Assembly: GCF_009602535.1 (NCBI RefSeq)
Contig: NZ_WIQI01000007.1
Location: forward strand, 1-64,000
Length of the DNA stretch: 64,000 bases
Reading direction: 5' to 3'
Source: Ornithinicoccus halotolerans
GTDB lineage: Bacteria; Actinomycetota; Actinomycetes; Actinomycetales; Dermatophilaceae
Below the pieces are notes generated by a model. That model did no database searches. It was not told where the DNA came from and saw only the letters and a program-made list of their open reading frames with translations. Made by a program: the position numbers and the translations under genes. Below, in pieces: positions 9,639 to 17,966 of this stretch; within the stretch, counting starts at the first letter, position 1, and every line of letters starts with the position of its first letter.

Positions 9639-10829
9639 GTGGGAGACATGAGCACCTCCTCCACGGCGCGGTCCCGGAGAAGCCAGCGCGAAGGCTCTCC
9701 CAGCCGGCACCTGGCTGTCCTGCTGGTGGTGACCTTCCTGGCGTTCGTCAACTACGCGGCGCTGCTCGCGGTAGTCCCGATGTGGGCCTCCGTCGGCGGT
9801 GCGGCCAGCCTGGCCGTCGGCAGCACGACCGGGGTGATGATGGGGGCGACGATCGTCACCCAGCTGGGCGCAGTGGTGGTGTTCAAGCTGCTCCGCCTTG
9901 GCCAGATGATGGTGATCGGCGCGGTCCTGCTCGGCGCCCCGACGCCGCTGTACATCGTCTCGGCGGACATCAGCTGGATCATGATGATCACCGTTGTCCG
10001 AGGCGTCGGGTTCGCGCTGGTGGTGTTGTCCGGAGCCACGCTCGTGGCCGACCTTGCCGAAGCCGGACGGCTGTCGTCCTCGGCGTCCCTGTACGGCACT
10101 GCGGCGGCACTTCCCAACCTCGGGGCGCTGCCGGGAGGGGTCTGGATCGCCGAGACGTGGGGGTTCCCCCTCGTGTTCTGGGGAGCAGGCGTGGCATGCC
10201 TGCTTGGCGCAGCGCTCGCCGTTGGGCTACCCCGACAGGCACGCGGTGCGTTCCGGCTCGTCACCCTCGCCGACGTGCGGCGGATCGCCACACCGGTAGG
10301 GATCTTCGTGCTCACCGCCGTCTCGTTCGGGGCGGCGACCACCTTCCTGCCGATCTCCGGGCCGAGCGCCAGGCAGGTGTCGCTGGCCCTCCTGGTCGCC
10401 TCAGGTGCGCTGGTCCTGGGGCGCCTGGGGGCGGGCATCCTCGGTGACCGGATCGCACCTGGCCGGCTGCTGGTCCCCTCGGCGCTGCTCGCGGCAGCAG
10501 GACTGGGTCTGACATCCGAGGCCGTCCGAGCCTCACCATCGCTGCTTCTGCTCGGCGCAGCACTGCTGGGCGCAGCCTTCGGCGCCGGCCAGAACGACTC
10601 CTTCGTCGCGACCGTGCAGCGCCTCGGCCCTACGCGGACCGGCACCGCCAGCACCGTGTGGAACATGGCCTATGACGGCGGCCTCGGACTCGGCGCGGTC
10701 GCGCTCGGCTGGGTCATCGGCACGACGGGCTATGCGGGGGCCTTCCTCACGCTGGCGCTCGGAGTCGCCGGTGCGGCGCTGCTGCTGCAGCTCGCGCTCA
10801 GAGTCCGACTCCACCAGGCCTCACACTAG
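9639..10829 (+). CDS. MFS transporter (CynX/NimT-like type)
   Basis: This 396-aa major facilitator superfamily permease has about 12 hydrophobic segments, starting with LAVLLVVTFLAFVNYAALLAV (about 25-45). The N-terminal about 23 residues are Ser/Arg-rich and cytosolic. The start is GTG 9639; ATG 9648 three codons later is equally possible, and neither has a well-spaced ribosome-binding site. The inter-domain loop contains GLPRQARGAFRLVTLADVRR. The substrate cannot be read from sequence; the pairing with LysR suggests uptake or efflux of a small organic effector. It ends before a convergent hairpin. Confidence 0.8.
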   Translation: MGDMSTSSTARSRRSQREGSPSRHLAVLLVVTFLAFVNYAALLAVVPMWASVGGAASLAVGSTTGVMMGATIVTQLGAVVVFKLLRLGQMMVIGAVLLGAPTPLYIVSADISWIMMITVVRGVGFALVVLSGATLVADLAEAGRLSSSASLYGTAAALPNLGALPGGVWIAETWGFPLVFWGAGVACLLGAALAVGLPRQARGAFRLVTLADVRRIATPVGIFVLTAVSFGAATTFLPISGPSARQVSLALLVASGALVLGRLGAGILGDRIAPGRLLVPSALLAAAGLGLTSEAVRASPSLLLLGAALLGAAFGAGQNDSFVATVQRLGPTRTGTASTVWNMAYDGGLGLGAVALGWVIGTTGYAGAFLTLALGVAGAALLLQLALRVRLHQASH

Positions 10830-10918
10830 GTGGCGGTGTGGCCAGGCTGCGGCCAGTGCCTGCCGGCAGGGCCCATGACCGGAGCGGGCTCGAGGCGGAC
10901 CGGTGGCACACGCAGCGA

Positions 10919-10946
10919 CGCCCGCCACCCCAGCGGGTGACGGGCG
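10919..10946. terminator. Bidirectional hairpin between convergent genes
   Basis: CGCCCG-C-CACCC, loop CAGC, GGGTG-A-CGGGCG forms an 11-bp GC stem with one C/A mismatch. It sits between the MFS gene (ends 10829) and the convergent HesB-like gene (ends 10987). No T-tract follows, as is common for actinobacterial terminators. Confidence 0.6.
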
Positions 10947-10986
10947 CCGACTGACTGTCAGTCTGGTGCGACCGAGCGGGATCCGC

Positions 10987-11277
10987 TCAGGAGGTGGCCT
11001 CCTGCTGCGGGGTCAGCGTGAAGCCGACACCCTGCTCGGTCTGGGTGGCGTCGAGGGTCTGGTTCTCCAGCGCCGGGGCGGTGTCCTCGGCCACGAAGAC
11101 CTTGGACTGGCCGGCGTCGACCACCTGGTCGCCCGGCTGCGGCTCCGGCGCGAGGCTGACCTCGAGCTGGGTCTGGTCCTCGGCCATCGCGATGCGCAGG
11201 CCGCCGTTGTCGGCGAGGCCGGCCTCGGTGGCAAGACCCTCGACGAGGGTCTGGGCGTTCTCGGTCACGCTAAGCAT
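10987..11277 (-). CDS. HesB/IscA-like small protein without cysteines
   Basis: This is a 96-aa acidic protein starting at ATG 11277 with a strong AGGAGG 7 nt upstream; the frame is open further upstream but without support. The pattern (LSVTENAQTLVEGLA..., GGLRIA, an internal beta repeat, and C-terminal VGFTL) resembles the A-type Fe-S carrier fold (HesB/IscA/ErpA). It contains no Cys at all, so the three cluster-binding cysteines of true A-type carriers are absent and it cannot hold a cluster in the usual way. Actinobacterial relatives are often annotated only as HesB-like. Function unknown. The 5' leader contains a strong hairpin. Confidence 0.7.
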   Translation of the reverse strand: MLSVTENAQTLVEGLATEAGLADNGGLRIAMAEDQTQLEVSLAPEPQPGDQVVDAGQSKVFVAEDTAPALENQTLDATQTEQGVGFTLTPQQEATS

Positions 11278-11303
11278 TGGGTGTCCTCCTCTGGGGTGCG
11301 GTC

Positions 11304-11321
11304 CCCCGGCGCTCGCCGGGG
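11304..11321 (-). promoter_or_regulatory. Strong hairpin in the 5' leader of the HesB-like gene
   Basis: CCCCGGCG-CT-CGCCGGGG is a perfect 8-bp inverted repeat 27 bp upstream of the start codon. Further upstream, CCGCACA (about 11356) pairs with TGTGCGG (about 11392), enclosing a CACC/GGTG mini-hairpin. This could be a leader structure or attenuator; it could also simply terminate transcription from upstream. No known riboswitch consensus was recognised. Confidence 0.35.
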
Positions 11322-11550
11322 CGACGCCTACGCCCCCACCGCTCGGGGCAGGTCCGCACACGTCTCTTCGGACACCTCCACCTTGGGTGATGTGCGGGGG
11401 CGCATGCAAACGCGCACCCCAGAGCGCCCGTGAGGCCGGGCCACCGTACTCATCTCGGGCGGGACGCGGTCAAGAGCAGTGGCCGGGCGGTGCTGGCTCG
11501 CCGAACCCAGCGCCGGTTGTCCTGGCCTGCCCGGCGGCCGATCATGAGCT

Positions 11551-12486
11551 GTGACCTCGCCTCGTTCGACTACTGCGGCCTTCGCTGCCCGGGACTGGAT
11601 GCTGCTGGCCGCGGCCGCGCTGATGTGGGGCGGCTCGTTCTTCCTCATCAAGATCGGCCTCACCGACCTGCCTCCGGCCACGGTCGCCTGGCTGCGGCTG
11701 GTCTTCGGGGCGGCGGCCCTCTCGCTCCTGCCGGCCTCCCGCAGGCCGCTGCGCCACCGCGGGGACTGGCGGCTGGTTGCCGTGCTCGGGCTGGTCTGGA
11801 TGGCGGTGCCGTTCCTGCTGTTCCCCATCGCCCAGCAAACCATCCCGTCCTCGCTGGCCGGGATGATCAACGGGGCGGCGCCGCTGTTCACCGCCCTCAT
11901 CGCGGTGGCCTGGTACCGCACGTCGCCCGACCGGCGACTGGTCGCCGGTCTCGCCGTGGGGTTCGCTGGGGTGGTCACGGTCAACCTGCCCGCCCTGGAG
12001 GCCCACGCCACGCTGGGCGGGGTCACGTTGATCCTGGCGGCCACCGTGATGTACGGGGTCGCGTTCAACCTCGCGGAGCCGCTGGAGAGCCGCAACGGCG
12101 CCCTCGCGGTGATCTGGCGGGCCGAGCTGGTGGCCGTGGCGGTCCTGACGCCGGCCGGCCTGCACGGACTGCTGAGCTCGACGCCCTCGGCGGCCAGCAT
12201 GGCGGCGATGGTGGCCCTGGGCGCGCTGAGCACCGGCGTGGCGTTCGCCTTCTTCACCGTCCTCATCGGTCGGGTCGGCGCGTCGCGCGCCTCGGTGACC
12301 ATCTACCTGATCCCCGTCGTGGCGATCCTCTTCGGCGCCGGTCTGGCCGATGAGCCCGTCGCTCCGATGTCGCTGGTCGGCACGGCACTGGTGCTGCTCG
12401 GCGCCTACCTCGCCTCCGGCTCCAGGCGACGTCGTCGCCGGCCCACCACCACCGAGCCGGAGCCGGCAGCGGGGCGGCCGTTGTGA
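11551..12486 (+). CDS. EamA/DMT-family permease
   Basis: This is a 311-aa drug/metabolite transporter of the EamA (RhaT-like) type with ten hydrophobic helices in two five-helix repeats. WMLLAAAALMWGGSFFLIK (about 16-34) is the diagnostic first helix of repeat 1, and the second repeat begins near residue 150 (GGVTLILAATVMYGVAFNLA). The start is GTG 11551 with no obvious ribosome-binding site. The C-terminus is a basic tail (six consecutive Arg) with Glu/Pro. Such proteins usually export amino acids or metabolites; the substrate is not predictable. It stands alone between two intergenic regions. Confidence 0.85.
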   Translation: MTSPRSTTAAFAARDWMLLAAAALMWGGSFFLIKIGLTDLPPATVAWLRLVFGAAALSLLPASRRPLRHRGDWRLVAVLGLVWMAVPFLLFPIAQQTIPSSLAGMINGAAPLFTALIAVAWYRTSPDRRLVAGLAVGFAGVVTVNLPALEAHATLGGVTLILAATVMYGVAFNLAEPLESRNGALAVIWRAELVAVAVLTPAGLHGLLSSTPSAASMAAMVALGALSTGVAFAFFTVLIGRVGASRASVTIYLIPVVAILFGAGLADEPVAPMSLVGTALVLLGAYLASGSRRRRRRPTTTEPEPAAGRPL

Positions 12487-12614
12487 TCCGCCCGGGCCCC
12501 GCCACCAGTCACGGCCCCGTAGCCTCGCCCCACGCACCCCGGGACCGGTAGCGGCTCGGTCACCGTCAGCGAGCTCCGGTAGCAGCGCGGTGCCGCCGCT
12601 GTGAGGCTGGACCC

Positions 12615-13919
12615 ATGCCGACTGTTCCGACCACCTCCGCTGCCGACGGGGTCCGCGCGCTGTCAGCCGTCGTCCTCCCGGTCCTGGCCAAGGGCCCGAT
12701 CGTGCGCCGCGCCGGTGCTGTCAACGCGGCCGAGCGCCTGGACTTGGACACCCGTGCCGTGACGGAGATGCAGCGGCTACGGGAGCGCTACGGTCCCGGA
12801 CCGGTGCAGGTGCGCCTGCCCGGGCGGCGCCTGACGCTGCTGCTGGAGCCGGCCGATGTCCACCGCGTCCTGCACGCACCGACCGACGAGTTCTCGCCGG
12901 CCACCCGGGAGAAGCGCGGTGCGCTGGGTCACTTCCAGCCAGACGGGGTGCTGGTGTCCTCCCCGGAGGAGCGGCTGCAGCGCCGCCCCTTCAACGAGGA
13001 GGTGCTGCAGACCGGCCGCACGGTCCACAGCCACGGTGAGGCGATGACGATCGCGGTCCGGGAGGAGGTCGCGGCCCTGCTCGGTCACCTCGACTTCGCC
13101 GGCAGCCTGGACTGGCCGGCCTTCCACCTGATGTTCTGGCGGGTGATCCGTCGGGTGGTGCTCGGTGACTCCGCCCGCGACGACGTGCCCATCACCTCCG
13201 ACCTGGACCAGCTGCGCGCGGACGCGAACTGGTCCTTCCTCCGGCCCACCAAGCGCCGCACCCGGGAGCGGTTCCTGCAACGGCTGCAGGGGTACATCGA
13301 CCGTGCCGAGCCCGGCAGCCTGGCGCAGCTGGCCGCGGTGACGGAGGCGGCCGACGGCACCAAGCCACACCAGCAGCTGCCGCAGTGGCTGTTCGCCTTC
13401 GACGCCGCCACCTGGGCCAGCGCCCGCGCGCTGGCCCTGCTCGCCTCCGACGGCGGGGTCATGGCCGACGCCCGTGCGGAGGCGGAGAGCGCCGGCGACC
13501 CGCCGGACCTGCCCAGGATGCGCGCGGTGATCCTCGAGTCGCTGCGGCTGTGGCCGACGACCCCGCTTGTCCTGCGAGACACGCTCCGCGACACCGAGTG
13601 GGCCGCCGGCACGCTCCCGGCTGGGGCCTCCGTGGTGGTCTTCGCGCCGTTCTTCCACCGCGACGAGACCCGCGTCCCGGAGGCGCACCGGTTCGCACCC
13701 GACCTGTGGCTGCGGGAGCGCACCGAGGACGACTGGCCGCTGGTGCCGTTCAGCGCCGGCCCGGCCATGTGCCCGGGCCGCAACCTCGTGCTGCTGGTCG
13801 CCAGCGCCGTCCTCGGTGAGCTGGTCCGCCAGCGCGGGCTCCGCCTGCAGCGGCCGCTGGACCTCCAGCGGCTACCCGGTCTGCTGAGCCCGTTCCGCCT
13901 CAGTTTCGAGGTCAGCTAG
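12615..13919 (+). CDS. Cytochrome P450
   Basis: This 434-aa protein is a P450 mono-oxygenase by its heme-thiolate motif PFSAGPAMCPGRNLVLL (about 378-394, Cys the axial ligand) and the K-helix ExxR motif in ESLRLWP (about 305). The I-helix reads FAFDAATWAS, so the usual acidic residue-Thr pair for O2 activation is not in canonical form, although a Thr is present. The start ATG 12615 has GAGG about 8 nt upstream. There is no adjacent ferredoxin or reductase, so it must use partners encoded elsewhere. Substrate unknown. The 3' end overlaps the convergent acetyltransferase by 8 bp. Confidence 0.88.
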   Translation: MPTVPTTSAADGVRALSAVVLPVLAKGPIVRRAGAVNAAERLDLDTRAVTEMQRLRERYGPGPVQVRLPGRRLTLLLEPADVHRVLHAPTDEFSPATREKRGALGHFQPDGVLVSSPEERLQRRPFNEEVLQTGRTVHSHGEAMTIAVREEVAALLGHLDFAGSLDWPAFHLMFWRVIRRVVLGDSARDDVPITSDLDQLRADANWSFLRPTKRRTRERFLQRLQGYIDRAEPGSLAQLAAVTEAADGTKPHQQLPQWLFAFDAATWASARALALLASDGGVMADARAEAESAGDPPDLPRMRAVILESLRLWPTTPLVLRDTLRDTEWAAGTLPAGASVVVFAPFFHRDETRVPEAHRFAPDLWLRERTEDDWPLVPFSAGPAMCPGRNLVLLVASAVLGELVRQRGLRLQRPLDLQRLPGLLSPFRLSFEVS

Positions 13920-14514
13920 CGGCAGCGTCCGGGACCAGGTCCCGGCGCACCACCCAGCGCACCCGGTTGGCGCTGGTGGCCCTCGTCTCCCCGATCACCC
14001 GGAAGCCGACCCGCTCAAACATCGGCACCGTCCCCACGTAGGCCATCGTCTGGTCGACCCTGCCGCCCTCCGGGTCGACCGGGTACGCCTCGACCGCCGG
14101 CGCACCGTGGGATGCCGCGTAGGCGACGGCGCCGTCGATGAGCTGGCCCGTCACACCCTGCCGGCGGTGACCGACGCGGACCACCAGGCAGACGATGCTC
14201 CACACCGGCACGTCGTCCACGGCGGGCATCACCTCCGAGCGGGCCAGCCGCGGCATCGCCGACCGCGGCGCCATGCCGCACCATCCGACGGGCTCGCCGT
14301 CACGGTAGGCCAGCACGCCGGGCGGAGGGCGACGCCGGGTCAGCTCACGCATCGCCTCCTCACGGGAGTCACCCCCGAGGTCACGGATCTCCCGCTGGGC
14401 GAACCGCGGGGCGAGGCACCAGCAGTGCTTCGGGTTGCGTCGCGGGTTGATCACCGTCGCCAGGTCCTCGAACCGCTCGTCGGTCGCGGGCAGAACCTCC
14501 CAGCCATCGTGCAT
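13912..14514 (-). CDS. GNAT-family N-acetyltransferase
   Basis: This is a 200-aa GNAT enzyme starting at ATG 14514 (MHDGWEVLPATDERFEDL); an upstream frame start at 14598 lacks family character. Acetyl-CoA-binding motif A is seen as IVCLVVRVGHRRQGVTGQLI (about 108-127), with RRQGV as the pyrophosphate loop. An N-terminal CWCLAPRFA segment (about 30-38) and the DQTMAYVGTVPMFERVGF C-terminal strand-helix match a common actinobacterial GNAT subgroup. Substrate unknown. Confidence 0.85.
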   Translation of the reverse strand: MHDGWEVLPATDERFEDLATVINPRRNPKHCWCLAPRFAQREIRDLGGDSREEAMRELTRRRPPPGVLAYRDGEPVGWCGMAPRSAMPRLARSEVMPAVDDVPVWSIVCLVVRVGHRRQGVTGQLIDGAVAYAASHGAPAVEAYPVDPEGGRVDQTMAYVGTVPMFERVGFRVIGETRATSANRVRWVVRRDLVPDAAAS

Positions 14515-14611
14515 GGGCCCAGCACAGCACCGACCGGTGACATCGGGAAGACCCCCGCGTGAGGCACGACCGGAGGTGTGGCACTGCCCGTACGACACCG
14601 GAGGATGTCCC

Positions 14612-14630
14612 GACGCCTCAACCAGGCGTC
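14612..14630 (-). terminator. Hairpin downstream of the luciferase-like gene
   Basis: GACGCCT-CAACC-AGGCGTC is a perfect 7-bp stem with a 5-nt loop, 12 bp beyond the stop of the minus-strand gene at 14643. No T-run follows. The position supports a terminator role. Confidence 0.5.
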
Positions 14631-14642
14631 AGCGCAGGTGGG

Positions 14643-15542
14643 CTACCACGGCGGAGGGCCCCGGCGGATTGCCTCCAGGTTCTCCTCCGGTGAGCACCGG
14701 GCCGAGATCACGTCGGATGCCAGCCAGGTGACGCCCAGCTCGCCGTAGCGGGCGATGCGCCGTGCGGTGGTGGCCTGGGCGTCGACGTAGAGCAGGATGT
14801 CGCCAGGGTGGTCCACCTCACCGCGGTAGTAGGTGACGAGGTCGTTCAGGTCCTGGCCGTCGGGGTCGGGGTCGACGATGGGCATGAGCCCGTCCCAGCC
14901 GGCTGCCCGTCGCACCGGCTTCTTGTTGGGCCAGAACGCCGCCACCAGGATCGGGATGCGTGGCCGCTGCGCAGGGGTGGGCAGGAGGGCCACGTCCTCG
15001 ACGTCATAGAACTCGCCGTGGAAGGTGACCCGCTCGCCGCTCCAGAACCGGGTGAGCAGCTCGAGGGCCTCGTCGTAGCGCCGGCCCACCCGCTTGGCGT
15101 CCCACTGCTCACCAAAGAGGTCGTACTCGGCCCGACGCCCGAGGCCGACGCCCAGCAGCACCCGACCGTGGCTGAGCCGGTCCAGCGTGGCCAGGTCGCG
15201 CGCCAGCTGCCAGGGCTGGCGTCGGGCGACGGGCACGATCCAGGTCCCCAGCGTGACGCGCTCCGTCCGCGTGGCGATGCCGGCAAGGGTGATGATCGGG
15301 TCAATATGTGGCTCGTACCGCTCGGGCCGGAAGTGCTCCGGATCTCCCGCGGCACCGAGTGCGTCGGAAGCCGCTGGCCAGATGAGCACGTCCCACAAGA
15401 ACACCCCGTCCCAGCCCGCTTCCTCGGCCGCCACGGCGTAGGCCACCATCGCGGCGGCGTCCTCCCCCACGGCCGGGTTCGGCAGGATCAACCCGTGACG
15501 CGGCGTCCCTGCGGCGGCTGCTACTCCGCTCGTTGTGACCAT
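14643..15542 (-). CDS. LLM-class (luciferase-like) flavin/F420-dependent oxidoreductase
   Basis: This 299-aa TIM-barrel oxidoreductase is of the bacterial luciferase superfamily. Diagnostic segments are EEAGWDGVFLWD (about 40-51), ATRTERVTLGTWIVPVARRQP (about 89-108), LDRLSHGRVLLGVGLG (about 117-132) and RPRIPILVAAFWPNK (about 190-204), the last forming the flavin phosphate site. In this lineage such proteins use F420 or FMN. A true F420-dependent glucose-6-phosphate dehydrogenase at 45925 shows the organism uses F420. Substrate unknown; likely monocistronic. Confidence 0.85.
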   Translation of the reverse strand: MVTTSGVAAAAGTPRHGLILPNPAVGEDAAAMVAYAVAAEEAGWDGVFLWDVLIWPAASDALGAAGDPEHFRPERYEPHIDPIITLAGIATRTERVTLGTWIVPVARRQPWQLARDLATLDRLSHGRVLLGVGLGRRAEYDLFGEQWDAKRVGRRYDEALELLTRFWSGERVTFHGEFYDVEDVALLPTPAQRPRIPILVAAFWPNKKPVRRAAGWDGLMPIVDPDPDGQDLNDLVTYYRGEVDHPGDILLYVDAQATTARRIARYGELGVTWLASDVISARCSPEENLEAIRRGPPPW

Positions 15543-15761
15543 CAGCTGCTCCGTCCCGCGGCCCCCGAGGTAGGCAGGACGGTAGTGCAGCGTGCGGCCA
15601 GACCGCTAGCAGCGCGGCCCCGGACCAGGGCCGCGGTCGTGTCCGCGGCGTCTGGCCTGCTGTCGTGGACCATCTCCGGCACCATCGAGGACGACGCCGT
15701 CCCGCCGACCGGCTCGGGCCCCTCACGCAGGAGGGATGCTCGAGGCAGCGCCGCAGGCGCG

Positions 15762-16760
15762 TTACGTCGGGGTTGGGTCGAGAATGCCCGCTGCGCGCAG
15801 CGTCGCCACCGCGTCCCGGAGCCGTCCGCGGCCTGCCTCGTCGAGTCCGCGGACGGGACGCGGCAGGTTCGGGTGGCCCACCAGGTGCAGCTCTTCTGCC
15901 AGCGCGGAGACGACGCGGTAGCTGCCGTAGCTGGCGAACAGCTCCCACAGTGGCGTCAGCTGGTTTGAGAGCTCGACGGCGTAGCTGGCGTTGCCGGCGG
16001 CCGCGGCGGAGACGATGGCCCGGCAGGGGGCAGGGAGGGTGCCGGCCAGGACGCTGTACCAGGCGTCGCAGCCCGCGTTGAGTGCGTCGGCTGCGACGGG
16101 GTCGCCGCTGATGCCGATGGTCACGTCGGCCGGGACCGTGGCGCGCAACCCCGCGACCCGCTGCTCGATCACCGCTGGTCCACCGTCGACCGGCGGGATC
16201 TTGATCGAGGCCACGTGGGGAAGCTGGGCGATGCGCGCGTGCAGGGCGTCGGTGAAGGTGACGTGGGTCGTGCCGGGGTTGTCGTAGACCACCAGCGGGA
16301 CCGACGATGCGGCGTCGGCCTCCTCGAAGAGCCCGTACACCTCGTCCTCGGTGAGGGGCTGGTAGGACACGGGCGCCAGCAGCAGGGCGGCAGCACCGGC
16401 GGCCTGGGCGTCGTGAGCGTGCTGGAGGACGTCGCGGGTCCGGGTCGAGCCGATACCTGCGAAGACAGGGACGTCGCCGGCGGCGGCGACGGCCAGCTCG
16501 ACGACGCGGCGTCGCTCGTCGCGGTTGAGGTAGGCGTAGCTCCCGGTCGAGCCGAGCGCAGTGACCGAGTCGACGCCGGCGTCGACGAGCCGGGTGATGA
16601 GGTTCGTGTATGCGCTCTCGTCGACCCCGCCCGCTGCGCCGTCGGTGACCGGGGTGAGCGGGAAGGCGCTCAACCCCGTGAACAGCGCGGCGCTGCCGGT
16701 GCGCACGCCGCTGTCCGCCGAGGGGGACGGGATCTGGTTGTCGCCGCTGTCACTGGTCAT
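15762..16760 (-). CDS. DapA-family (dihydrodipicolinate synthase/N-acetylneuraminate lyase) Schiff-base aldolase
   Basis: This is a 332-aa class I aldolase/lyase of the DapA/NanA family, starting at ATG 16760. The Schiff-base lysine is Lys187 in SIKIPP and the proton-relay Tyr is Tyr159 in VVYDNPG. GSTGSYAYL (about 70-78) replaces the GTTGE loop of true DapA, so lysine biosynthesis is unlikely and a catabolic aldolase or dehydratase acting on 2-oxo acids is more probable. About 25 Ser/Pro-rich residues precede the domain. It is divergent from the threonine dehydratase-like gene (221 bp between) and sits beside the TRAP/amidohydrolase island, so it may act on the same substrate. Confidence 0.82.
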   Translation of the reverse strand: MTSDSGDNQIPSPSADSGVRTGSAALFTGLSAFPLTPVTDGAAGGVDESAYTNLITRLVDAGVDSVTALGSTGSYAYLNRDERRRVVELAVAAAGDVPVFAGIGSTRTRDVLQHAHDAQAAGAAALLLAPVSYQPLTEDEVYGLFEEADAASSVPLVVYDNPGTTHVTFTDALHARIAQLPHVASIKIPPVDGGPAVIEQRVAGLRATVPADVTIGISGDPVAADALNAGCDAWYSVLAGTLPAPCRAIVSAAAAGNASYAVELSNQLTPLWELFASYGSYRVVSALAEELHLVGHPNLPRPVRGLDEAGRGRLRDAVATLRAAGILDPTPT

Positions 16761-16981
16761 CTCGGCGTCTCCGTCCGGTCGCCGGCCAGGCCACGGGCCC
16801 GCTTGGTAGTCGGTTGCACGCGCAGCTCCGTCGGCGCGCTCATCAGGTGGTCATTCAGCAACAGCGCCATGGACACATCCTTGGTTCAGACCCGTCGATG
16901 TCACCGCGTTCCGCGCTCCGGGGTCACGGGATGTCGTCAGGGTACGTTCGACACGACGACTTCCGCGCCCGGCTGGCTACG

Positions 16982-17950
16982 ATGACCCGCATGCGGCTGG
17001 TGAACCTGGACGACATCCACCAAGCCAGTCACCGCATCCGGGGAGTCACTCTCCACACGCCGCTGCTCCGGGCGACCTGGGCGGAGGAACGTTCCCCGCT
17101 GTTCCTCAAGCCCGAGAGCCTGCAGCCCACCGGGGCATTCAAGCTGCGGGGTGCCACCAACAAGGTCGCGTCCCTCACCGAAGCAGAACGGGACGCCGGG
17201 ATCGTGGCGCACTCCAGCGGCAACCACGCCCAAGCCGTCGCCCACGCCGCCCGTTCCCATGGCGCCCGGTCGGTCATCGTGATGCCCGACACTGCCCCAA
17301 CCGTGAAGCTCGAGGCGACGAAGCGGCTGGGCGCCGAGGTCGTGCTCGTGCCGGCCAGCGAGCAGGCCACCAGGTCTGCCGAGCTCGCGGCTGAGCACGG
17401 CTACACGATCGTCCCGCCGTACGACGACCCGTTCGTGATCGCCGGTCAGGGCACCGTGGGTCTCGAGGTCGTCGGGGACCTTCCCGACGTTGCAACGGTG
17501 CTGGTCCCCGTCAGCGGCGGCGGGCTGATCAGCGGGGTGGTAGCGGCGGTGAAGGAACAGCACCCCGCGGCCCGGGTCATCGGGGTGGAGCCGGAGGTGG
17601 CGGGCGACGCCGCGGAGAGCCTGCGTCGCGGGGAACGCGTCGTGTGGCCCTCGGAGCTGACCAACCGCACGATGGCCGACGGTCTGCGCGCCGAGGGCGT
17701 CGGCCAGCTGACGTGGGAGCACATCCGCCGCTACGTCGACGACATCGTCACCGTCACCGAGGACCAGATCCGTGAGGCGATGCGGGTGCTCGCCCGTGGC
17801 TCCCGCCTGGTCGCCGAGGCCAGTGGCGCGGTGACCACAGCGGCCTACCTCTTCCATGGCGAGGATCTGCGCCTGCAGGGCGACACCGTTGCGGTGCTCA
17901 GCGGCGGCAACGTCGACCCGCAGCAGTTCGCCGAGGTCCTCGCCAGCTGA
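16982..17950 (+). CDS. Threonine/serine dehydratase-like PLP enzyme (fold type II)
   Basis: This is a 322-aa catabolic-type threonine dehydratase without a regulatory ACT domain. The PLP lysine is Lys54 in GAFKLRGATNK, with HSSGNHAQAVA (about 77-87) binding the substrate carboxylate and PVSGGGLISGV (about 175-185) binding the cofactor phosphate. I start it at ATG 16982 (MTRMRLVNLDD); ATG 16991 is also possible, and a frame from 16814 is not supported by homology. Family members deaminate L-Thr/L-Ser to 2-oxo acids via enamine intermediates, or act on hydroxylated diamino acids (EutB) or 3-hydroxyaspartate. A RidA protein that clears such intermediates is encoded at 25093. Confidence 0.85.
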   Translation: MTRMRLVNLDDIHQASHRIRGVTLHTPLLRATWAEERSPLFLKPESLQPTGAFKLRGATNKVASLTEAERDAGIVAHSSGNHAQAVAHAARSHGARSVIVMPDTAPTVKLEATKRLGAEVVLVPASEQATRSAELAAEHGYTIVPPYDDPFVIAGQGTVGLEVVGDLPDVATVLVPVSGGGLISGVVAAVKEQHPAARVIGVEPEVAGDAAESLRRGERVVWPSELTNRTMADGLRAEGVGQLTWEHIRRYVDDIVTVTEDQIREAMRVLARGSRLVAEASGAVTTAAYLFHGEDLRLQGDTVAVLSGGNVDPQQFAEVLAS

Positions 17951-17966
17951 CCGGCGGGAGCGGCCG

